From an uncultured Collinsella sp. (lineage in GTDB: Bacteria > Actinomycetota > Coriobacteriia > Coriobacteriales > Coriobacteriaceae), in assembly GCA_900545165.1 (NCBI GenBank), contig UQYA01000097.1, positions 1 through 6,125 of the forward strand: DNA of 6,125 nucleotides, read 5' to 3'. Position numbers and translations under genes: made by a program. The notes under the pieces are model-generated. The model was not told the origin of the DNA, searched no databases, and worked only from the letters and a program-made list of their open reading frames with translations. Numbering within the stretch: the stretch's first letter is position 1; each line of letters begins with the position of its first letter. This document shows positions 1 through 5,067 of this stretch, piece after piece.

Positions 1-522
1 GATGACGGGGATGTACTCGCTATCGAGTAAGCGCTCGATATAGTCGGTGTTGACGTGCGTCACTTTGCCCACGCGACCGAGCTCGGGGTCGAGCGGCTCG
101 GCGATGAGCGTGCCGGCATCGCTGCCCGACACGCCCACGGCCAGGTTGCCATGGTGGTTGAGCGCTGCGACCAGCTCCTGGTTAACCTTGCCGCCCAGCA
201 CCTCGCGCACGATATCCATAGTCGCCGGCGTGGTCACGCGCTGGCCGTTCTTAAACTCGACGGGAATATCGTAATGGCTCAGCGCCTCGTTGATAGCCTT
301 GCCGCCGCCGTGCACGATAACAGGGCGCATGCCGATAATCTTGAGCAGGACGATGTCGCTCATCACGTCGCGGCGCAGCTGCTCGTCGACCATGGCGGCT
401 CCGCCATATTTGATAACAACCGTCTTGCCGGTCAGGTTCTTAATCCACGGCAGCGCTTCGAACAGCAGCTGCGCGGTTGCTTCGTTGGATTCGCTCGAAC
501 GACAATCGCGTGCGAATTTCAT
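1..522 (-). CDS. argB: Acetylglutamate kinase, C-terminal part missing (window edge)
   Basis: N-acetyl-L-glutamate kinase is the cytoplasmic enzyme that phosphorylates N-acetylglutamate with ATP, the second step of arginine synthesis. Only the first 174 codons are in the window; the frame is open at position 1, and the family is usually near 300 residues. Reading from the ATG at 522 I see the amino-acid-kinase start VVIKYGGAAM (residues 35-44, with the ATP-site Lys38), the glycine-rich loop VIVHGGGKAIN (68-78) that binds the acetylglutamate/phosphate region, and the FKNGQRVT segment (90-97) of the substrate pocket. The conserved later stretch reads SGSDAG (132-137), where many homologs have GKDG or GKDA. 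The start is chosen because no ATG, GTG or TTG is evident just upstream in frame and a weak GAGG lies 6 bases before it. It sits 81 bp after argJ, a gap holding only a weak 4-bp stem (568-579). The family is certain; only the end is unseen. Confidence 0.96.
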   Translation of the reverse strand, partial: MKFARDCRSSESNEATAQLLFEALPWIKNLTGKTVVIKYGGAAMVDEQLRRDVMSDIVLLKIIGMRPVIVHGGGKAINEALSHYDIPVEFKNGQRVTTPATMDIVREVLGGKVNQELVAALNHHGNLAVGVSGSDAGTLIAEPLDPELGRVGKVTHVNTDYIERLLDSEYIPVI

Positions 523-603
523 AATCTGCCTCGTCTTTCGTATCGTTATCGCGCCGTGCTCCGCTGTCCGCAATCGCGGCAAGATGCGCAGCGTGCCTGG
601 AAT

Positions 604-1872
604 CTAGGAACGGTAGTCGCCGTTGATGGAGATGTATTCATGCGTGAGGTCGCAGGTCCACACGGTCGTTGCCGCGTCGCCTGCACCCAGGTCGGCCGAA
701 ATCACGATCTCGGGCGCCTCGAAACGTCGTAGAGCCTCGTCCTCGTCAAAGGGAACAGTCAGACCGTCGCGACAGACAGGCATGCCCATCATGTCAATGG
801 AAACGTCTTCCTGATTAAACTTCACGCCGCACTTACCGAGTGCCATGGCGATGCGGCCCCAGTTGCAGTCGTGGCCGGCGATGCAGGTCTTAACGAGCGG
901 CGAGTTGGCGACGGCACGGGCGGCGATATCGGCCTCCTCGTCGTTCACGGCGCCGGTAACGTTGACCGTAACAAGCTTGGATGCGCCCTCGCCATCGGCG
1001 GCAATATTGCGCGCCAGGCTCTCGCACACCTCGTGCACGGCAAATGCCAACTCGTCAAAGGCATCGGAGCCCTCGACGATAGGCTCGGCATCTGCGGCAG
1101 CGGCGCCGGAGGCAAGCATGATGCAGGTGTCGTTGGTCGAGGTGTCGGAATCGACCGTTACCTTGTTAAAGGTCTGCTTGACGGTGGAGAGCAACAGGGC
1201 GTGGAGCGCCGCCGGCTCGACGGGGGCATCGGTAGTGATGACCGCGATCATGGTGGCCATGTTGGGCATGATCATGCCCGAGCCCTTGCACATACCGCCC
1301 ACCGTATAGGCATTGCCTGTGTGTCCCGCAGCCTCGCTGACGTAGGACACGGCGTACTCCTTGGAGTGCGTGTCGGTCGTCATGATGGCGCGAGCGGCAT
1401 CGGCGCCACCGTGGGCGGAGAGCGCCTCGTAGGCAGCAGGAATGGCGGTCTCAAACGTGTCGATCGGCAGAATCTGGCCAATCACGCCCGTGGAGGCAAC
1501 CAGAATCTGCTGGGGCTCGCAGCCGATGACCTGCGATGCGATGCTGCACGTCTCGCGCGCGCATGCAAGGCCGGTCTCACCCGTGGCGGCGTTGGCATTG
1601 CCAGAGTTGACCGAAACGCCGGCGATGATACCGTAACCCTTGTCGGCACCGCCCAGGTTGGCACGGCTCACTTGCACGGGCGCCGCGCAAAAGCGATTGG
1701 TGGTAAACACGCCGGCACCGGGACAGGGTTTATCGGGCACGACGAGCGCGTAATCCAGACGCTCGGGGTTCTTGCGGAACCCAGCGTGGATGCCCGCAGC
1801 TTTAAAACCAGCCGCAGCCGTAACGCCACCCTCGACGGCGCGAATCTTGATATCAAACAGCTCGGTATTCAT
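604..1872 (-). CDS. argJ: Glutamate N-acetyltransferase / ornithine acetyltransferase
   Basis: ArgJ transfers the acetyl group from N-acetylornithine to glutamate, releasing ornithine and regenerating acetylglutamate. Some family members also use acetyl-CoA (bifunctional). The 422-residue protein has the usual family length. Visible landmarks are the N-terminal GVTAAAGFKAAGIHAG (residues 16-31), the SVNSGNANAATG block (87-98), STGVIG (127-132; Thr128-Gly129 in the oxyanion-hole position), and PNMATM (203-208). In that last motif the precursor cuts itself between Ala206 and Thr207, freeing Thr207 as the N-terminal nucleophile of the beta chain. DSDTSTNDT (241-249), GHDCNWGRIA (333-342) and the C-terminal EYISINGDYRS complete the signature. 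The ATG at 1870-1872 is preceded by AAGGAG at an 11-base spacing, longer than ideal, and no better start exists. It lies 134 bp after argC and 81 bp before argB. Whether it is mono- or bifunctional cannot be read from sequence alone. Confidence 0.97.
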   Translation of the reverse strand: MNTELFDIKIRAVEGGVTAAAGFKAAGIHAGFRKNPERLDYALVVPDKPCPGAGVFTTNRFCAAPVQVSRANLGGADKGYGIIAGVSVNSGNANAATGETGLACARETCSIASQVIGCEPQQILVASTGVIGQILPIDTFETAIPAAYEALSAHGGADAARAIMTTDTHSKEYAVSYVSEAAGHTGNAYTVGGMCKGSGMIMPNMATMIAVITTDAPVEPAALHALLLSTVKQTFNKVTVDSDTSTNDTCIMLASGAAAADAEPIVEGSDAFDELAFAVHEVCESLARNIAADGEGASKLVTVNVTGAVNDEEADIAARAVANSPLVKTCIAGHDCNWGRIAMALGKCGVKFNQEDVSIDMMGMPVCRDGLTVPFDEDEALRRFEAPEIVISADLGAGDAATTVWTCDLTHEYISINGDYRS

Positions 1873-1883
1873 CGTCTTTATGA

Positions 1884-1889
1884 CTCCTT
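1884..1889 (-). promoter_or_regulatory. Ribosome binding site of argJ, long spacing
   Basis: The minus strand carries AAGGAG 11 bases before the argJ ATG (1870-1872). This spacing is longer than the 5-9 bases typical of bacteria and may lower initiation, but no alternative start codon lies between the two. Just upstream is a run of six T on the transcript strand (1899-1904). Confidence 0.6.
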
Positions 1890-1954
1890 ATGTCAAACAA
1901 AAAACGGACATCGGTTGGTGCGCCATGCCAGTCGTGATCATGAGACCAGCTTAA

Positions 1955-1970
1955 GAGTGGCGCCCCACTC
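1955..1970 (-). other. Small hairpin in the argC-argJ gap
   Basis: The plus strand has GAGTGG (1955-1960), a four-base loop CGCC, then CCACTC (1965-1970), a perfect 6-bp inverted repeat. On the argC transcript it would form a GC-rich stem-loop about 36 bases after the argC stop. It is followed by only two T, so it does not look like a simple intrinsic terminator. It could be an mRNA-stability or processing structure, or chance. Confidence 0.4.
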
Positions 1971-2006
1971 GATGCCCGACTACCAAATCGTTAACAATCG
2001 AATGTG

Positions 2007-3077
2007 CTACACCGGGCACGCCACTGTGGGCAAGCCTCGTCGCTCGTCAAAACCAAAGACGATGTTGGCGCACTGGACCGTCTGGCCTGCTGCACCCTTG
2101 CACAGATTGTCGATGGCGCCCGTCGCCACCAGAACGCCCGCGCGCTTGTTGAGCGCGAGGCCAATCTGGGCGGCGTTGGTTCCGACGACCGAAGCCGTCT
2201 TGGGCTGCTGGCCGGCGTCGAGCACGCGCACAAAGGTGCGTCCAGCGTAGAACTGCTTGTAATAGTCGACGACATCCTCAAGAGCCAGGGAGTCGATGGC
2301 CTGCGGCGTGAGCGGCAGCGTCACCGTGGAGAGCAGGCCGCGCTTGAGCGGTGCCAGATGCGGGGTGAAGACGACGCGATCGGTCAGGCCAAGGATTTGC
2401 TCAATCTCGGGCGTGTGGCGATGCTTGCCCACGCCGTAGGCCTCCAAGTTCTCGTCGGCGATGCAAAAATGCGTACGAGCGTTGCAGGACTTGCCGGCAC
2501 CCGTCACACCGCTGATGGCATCAACGATCACGGGGCCGCTCTGGGCAACCCAGCCAGCGCGCACGGCGGGCGCGGCGGCAAGGCTCGTTGCGGTGGGATA
2601 GCAACCGGCGCAGGCGACCAGCACGGACTTGCCAGCGGCATGGCTGGAAGCAGCGGTCTCTAAGTCCTGGCAGAACAGCTCGGGGAGGCCGAAAGCACGC
2701 GTCTTGAGCAGCTCGGGGCTCGTATGCGCGGCGGCATACCACGCCTCGAACACGGCCGGATCGCTCAGACGGTAGTCGGCAGACAAATCGAAGCAGGAAA
2801 CGCCTGCGGCAAGGAGCGCGGGCACCTGTGCCATGGCAGCCGTGTGCGGCACGGCAAGAAAAACCGCATCGCAGCTCTTGAGCTCGGGCGCGTCATGCGT
2901 GGTGAAAACCAGGTCGCTCACACCAGCAAAGCTCGGATACACCGCGGACAGCGGCTGGCCGGCATCGGCGTTGGACGTAATGGCAACAAGTTCAAACTCG
3001 GGATGGCCGAGCACGAGGCGAATGAGCTCGGCTCCGGCATATCCAGCCGCGCCGACGATTCCAACCTTCAATGACAT
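2007..3077 (-). CDS. argC: N-acetyl-gamma-glutamyl-phosphate reductase
   Basis: ArgC reduces N-acetylglutamyl-5-phosphate with NADPH to the semialdehyde, the third step of arginine synthesis, in the cytoplasm. The 356-residue length fits the longer ArgC type (about 340-350). The N-terminal Rossmann fold opens with VGIVGAAGYAGAELIRL (residues 5-21). Next comes AVPHTAAM (75-82), then FDLSADYRL (96-104). The catalytic cysteine is Cys159 in AGCYPTA (157-163), followed by the DAISGVTGAG segment (186-195). The catalytic histidine lies in KHRHTPEIEQ (218-227), and the C-terminal AIDNLCKGAAGQTVQ block (321-335) is diagnostic. The ATG at 3075-3077 has AAGGAG six bases upstream (3084-3089), a near-ideal site. 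It is the first gene of the arginine cluster, with paired ArgR-type operators about 85-125 bp upstream. That predicts repression by arginine. Confidence 0.98.
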   Translation of the reverse strand: MSLKVGIVGAAGYAGAELIRLVLGHPEFELVAITSNADAGQPLSAVYPSFAGVSDLVFTTHDAPELKSCDAVFLAVPHTAAMAQVPALLAAGVSCFDLSADYRLSDPAVFEAWYAAAHTSPELLKTRAFGLPELFCQDLETAASSHAAGKSVLVACAGCYPTATSLAAAPAVRAGWVAQSGPVIVDAISGVTGAGKSCNARTHFCIADENLEAYGVGKHRHTPEIEQILGLTDRVVFTPHLAPLKRGLLSTVTLPLTPQAIDSLALEDVVDYYKQFYAGRTFVRVLDAGQQPKTASVVGTNAAQIGLALNKRAGVLVATGAIDNLCKGAAGQTVQCANIVFGFDERRGLPTVACPV

Positions 3078-3161
3078 ATCAGACTCCTTGTCTGCGATTT
3101 ATGCACCGATGCGCATTTCGCAGTGGTCGTTATGAAGTGGGTTGAAACTTTAGCACCAAAA

Positions 3162-3200
3162 GATGCATGAACACGTAAATGGCTTGCATATTCATGCATT
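3162..3200. promoter_or_regulatory. Tandem ARG boxes, probable ArgR operator of argCJB
   Basis: Two 18-bp boxes lie in front of argC. The box at 3183-3200 has the core TGCAT-ATTC-ATGCA (3185-3198), a perfect dyad with the TGNAT-N4-ATNCA layout of the ARG box (consensus core TGAAT-N4-ATTCA). The box at 3162-3179 has one perfect half, TGCAT (3164-3168), and a degenerate second half ACGTA (3173-3177). The boxes are separated by 3 bp, so their centres (3170.5 and 3191.5) are exactly 21 bp apart. That is the spacing known for the paired boxes bound by one ArgR hexamer. Position, symmetry and spacing agree with arginine-dependent repression of the downstream genes. No convincing -35/-10 pair could be fixed around it; TTGGTG with CATAAC on the minus strand is one poor candidate. 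ArgR itself is not in the window. Confidence 0.72.
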
Positions 3201-3243
3201 GAAACATTCCCGACACATTCGCTTGAAGGAATTGACAAATGGA

Positions 3244-3297
3244 GCGGGCCCCGTATTGACCGGCGCTCCTAACGGCGCCGGGCAATACGGGGCCCGC
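3244..3297 (-). terminator. Very stable hairpin after the ecf/flavin-barrel operon, probable terminator
   Basis: A perfect 15-bp inverted repeat, GCGGGCCCCGTATTG (3244-3258) with its complement at 3283-3297, encloses a second perfect 7-bp repeat, CCGGCGC (3260-3266) with GCGCCGG (3275-3281), around an 8-base loop. Only the A3259/G3282 pair is mismatched, so one long stem of about 22 bp results. It starts 37 bases after the stop of the last gene of the right-hand operon and lies upstream of the argC operator, the expected place for a terminator. On the minus transcript the stem is followed by CTCCATTTGTC, without a real U-tract. It may therefore act as a terminator of the U-poor kind, as a 3'-end stabiliser, or need Rho. 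Confidence 0.62.
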
Positions 3298-3334
3298 CCA
3301 TGCGAAAACCAAGTTGTTAGGATGAGCCAGCTGG

Positions 3335-3745
3335 CTAGAGCTCGACCGGCACCCATTCGTCGTGATTGCAGATAAAAGCCTCGGGATCCTCGACGCTAAA
3401 GAAGACGAGCGTGGGGTCGTTAGGCCCCTCATAGTGCTCGCCCAGGTGCTCTAGATGCTTCCACCCGGCTTCGCGCATTTCGTCTAAAGCCCGGTCATCC
3501 AAGCCGGCACGCCCGCGCAAGATGAGCCAACCATGGCCCGGCCACCAACTCGTGGCCTCAAAGCGCTGGTTTTGCAGCAGCTCTTGCCACACATCTTTGG
3601 TGCGCGCTGTTACAAACCACAGCTTGCCATCCTGGATCTGCGCAAACGAAAACGGACGCACATGAGGCTGTCCGTCAACGCTCGTCGCCAAATACCATGC
3701 CGGCACCGACGTCAGATACTCCAACACCGTATTCAATCCGTCCAC
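3335..3745 (-). CDS. FMN-binding split-barrel (pyridoxamine 5'-phosphate oxidase-like) protein, copy B
   Basis: This 136-residue protein belongs to the short flavin-binding split-barrel group related to pyridoxamine-phosphate oxidases. Members usually bind FMN or another flavin as dimers; the substrate is unknown here. The motif VPAWYLATSVDGQPHVRPFS (residues 14-33) is the first barrel hairpin, followed by DGKLWFVTARTKDVWQELL (39-57) with the residues that normally contact the FMN phosphate. VFFSVEDPEAF (114-124) is the last strand. It is much shorter than true PdxH (200 or more residues), so a vitamin B6 oxidase role should not be assumed. There is no signal peptide or membrane segment. It starts with GTG, chosen because AGGAGG lies directly upstream. 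It is 44 bp after its paralog, with about half of aligned positions identical by eye. The hairpin at 3244-3297 closes the unit. Confidence 0.88.
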   Translation of the reverse strand: MDGLNTVLEYLTSVPAWYLATSVDGQPHVRPFSFAQIQDGKLWFVTARTKDVWQELLQNQRFEATSWWPGHGWLILRGRAGLDDRALDEMREAGWKHLEHLGEHYEGPNDPTLVFFSVEDPEAFICNHDEWVPVEL

Positions 3746-3749
3746 GTTT

Positions 3750-3755
3750 CCTCCT
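3750..3755 (-). promoter_or_regulatory. Ribosome binding site that sets a GTG start
   Basis: A perfect AGGAGG on the minus strand lies four bases before the GTG at 3743-3745. No in-frame ATG is near, and the paralog aligns from the residues just inside this start, so GTG is the likely initiator of copy B. The spacing is slightly short. Confidence 0.7.
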
Positions 3756-3789
3756 GTACTAGCTAGTTTGGGAGCCCGGTTTGTGCGAG

Positions 3790-4236
3790 CTAGAGCTCCA
3801 GGCGCTCCTCGCTGCCGTCGATATCACAGAAGCGCGCGGCAATGTTGCGGACCGAAAAGAAAGCAAGGCGGCCGTCGTTGGCACTCTCGTGTTCCTCGCC
3901 AATGCCCACCATGTGCTTAAAACCCGCTTGACGCACCTTGTCGCTCGCAACTGCGTCGTCCTCAAGTGCGGCTTCGCCGGTCAATACGATCCAACATTCC
4001 CCCGGCTTCCAGCCCGAGAGCTCAAACTTGGGATTCGCGCTCAGCTCCGCCCACACATCTTTGTCGCGCGACGTACAAAACCACAGTTTACCGTCATCGA
4101 CCATGGCAAACGAAAACGGCCTCACGCGAGGCTGATGCCCGTCACTTGCATCGGTCGTGGCCAGATACCACGCCGGAATGCGCCTGAGATACGAACAGGC
4201 GCGCTCAAGCTGATCCGTGCGGTCGTTGTCGGTCAT
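3790..4236 (-). CDS. FMN-binding split-barrel (pyridoxamine 5'-phosphate oxidase-like) protein, copy A
   Basis: This 148-residue protein has the same fold as the gene that follows it. IPAWYLATTDASDG (residues 20-33) and RVRPFSFAMVDDGKLWF (37-53) form the first barrel strands and probable flavin-phosphate site. CTSRDKDVWAEL (54-65) and FELSGWKPGECWIVLTGEA (71-89) continue the barrel, and the protein ends with LAFFSVRNIAARF (124-136). The family binds FMN, F420 or similar cofactors in redox or detoxification reactions; no substrate can be named. It is a soluble cytoplasmic protein by appearance. The ATG is preceded by AAAGGGG at about 5 bases. It begins 30 bp after the ecfT stop and probably shares its transcript. 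Compared with copy B it has a longer N-terminus and two extra residues in the DASDG turn. The two genes share the 10-base string GCTAGAGCTC (plus strand) at their stop codons, as expected of an old tandem duplication. Confidence 0.88.
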   Translation of the reverse strand: MTDNDRTDQLERACSYLRRIPAWYLATTDASDGHQPRVRPFSFAMVDDGKLWFCTSRDKDVWAELSANPKFELSGWKPGECWIVLTGEAALEDDAVASDKVRQAGFKHMVGIGEEHESANDGRLAFFSVRNIAARFCDIDGSEERLEL

Positions 4237-4266
4237 AGGGACCCCTTTCTTGCGCCCGAATCGCGC

Positions 4267-5067
4267 CTAAACAAGTTGAAGATTGATGACGATGACGCAG
4301 ATGAGCAGCAACGCCGTCACCGCCGCCGCCAACGCATCGCCGCGGCCAAATGCAAGCGCATGCAGGCGCGTGCGGCCCTGCTCGCCGTGATAGCAGCGTG
4401 CATCCATGGCGGCAGACAGCGTCTCGGCATGGCGGAACACGCCCGTGAACAGCGGAATGGCCACACTGCCGAGCATACGCACGCCGCCGAGCGGGCCTCC
4501 CGTCACGCGCGCACCGCGGCTCGCCTGCGCATCGGCCGTCTGCTTCATCTCAGTGGCAAACTGCGGCATAAAGCGTAGCGCGATACCCATGATCATGCCG
4601 AGCTCGTGCGCAGGAAGTCCCACACGCGCAAACGGCGCGAGCAGGCGCTCAAAGCCCGCGGTGAGGTCGAGCGTCGGCGTGGTGAGTGTAATGGCGCTCA
4701 TGCCGGCCATCATCAACGTCAGGCGGCACGCCATAAAGGCGGCAGAACGCAGTGAGCCCTCGCTTATCTGCAGAAAGCCGAGCTGCCACAGAATGCGCCC
4801 GCTCTGGTCGGAAAACAGGTTGAGCACTGCGACCACCACGACAATCGCCAGCAATGGTGCCATCGATGATAGGACCCGGCGCAACGGCACCCGAGACACG
4901 GCATAGATCAGCACAACGAAAATTGCGACCGGGGCCAGTCCGCGGAAGCCACTGACCGTGAGCGTCGTGATCAGAAACACAAAGCCCAAGAGCAACTTGG
5001 TTCGCGGGTCCAAGCGGTGGATTGCACTATCGCCGGGATAGTAACTGCCAAACGAAAACGCCTCCAT
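4267..5067 (-). CDS. ecfT: ECF transporter transmembrane subunit EcfT
   Basis: EcfT is the membrane scaffold of energy-coupling-factor importers. It joins the two EcfA ATPases to a substrate-binding S component for a vitamin or metal. The 266 residues match the family. HRLDPRTKLLLGF (17-29) is the typical N-terminal signature. Hydrophobic segments lie near 25-39, 45-57, 68-84, 105-128 and 245-265. The cytoplasmic coupling helices carry the two EcfT hallmark motifs, ASRG (182-185) and AMDARCY (220-226), whose arginines (Arg184, Arg224) dock into the ATPases. The ATG at 5065-5067 overlaps the TGA of the upstream ecfA by one base. GAGGAGGG (5074-5081), inside the end of ecfA, gives a strong ribosome site at 7 bases, so the genes are coupled. 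No S component is visible, so the substrate is open; it may be a shared (group II) module. Confidence 0.95.
   Translation of the reverse strand: MEAFSFGSYYPGDSAIHRLDPRTKLLLGFVFLITTLTVSGFRGLAPVAIFVVLIYAVSRVPLRRVLSSMAPLLAIVVVVAVLNLFSDQSGRILWQLGFLQISEGSLRSAAFMACRLTLMMAGMSAITLTTPTLDLTAGFERLLAPFARVGLPAHELGMIMGIALRFMPQFATEMKQTADAQASRGARVTGGPLGGVRMLGSVAIPLFTGVFRHAETLSAAMDARCYHGEQGRTRLHALAFGRGDALAAAVTALLLICVIVINLQLV

Noticed and set aside
55..732. Plus-strand open frame opposite argB and the end of argJ
   Set aside because: The minus strand encodes unmistakable ArgB motifs (KYGG, HGGGKAIN) in this stretch; the plus-strand frame has none and no convincing ribosome site.
871..2250. Long plus-strand open frame (459 codons) across argJ and the argC end
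   Set aside because: It is antisense to argJ and argC, which carry complete family motifs. The translation is low-complexity, rich in G, R, H and D, and typical of the antisense frame of high-GC genes. It has no recognisable domain, and it runs across the argC-argJ gap only by chance lack of stops.
3078..3243. T-box or other riboswitch in the argC leader
   Set aside because: I found no T-box antiterminator-like motif, no terminator with a U-run and no other riboswitch core between the hairpin and argC; the ARG-box pair explains the region better.
3130..3432. Minus-strand open frame of 100 codons across the intergenic hairpin
   Set aside because: It overlaps the end of the flavin-barrel gene in another frame and runs through the hairpin and operator region. 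No ribosome site or protein-like pattern supports it.
3335..4236. Calling either small protein PdxH (pyridoxamine-phosphate oxidase)
   Set aside because: Both are far shorter than PdxH, and I cannot see its C-terminal PLP-binding region; only the broad split-barrel family can be supported.
3781..4578. Plus-strand open frame (265 codons) opposite a flavin-barrel gene and ecfT
   Set aside because: It is a composition shadow of two real minus-strand genes, with Arg/His/Ala-rich sequence and no family features.
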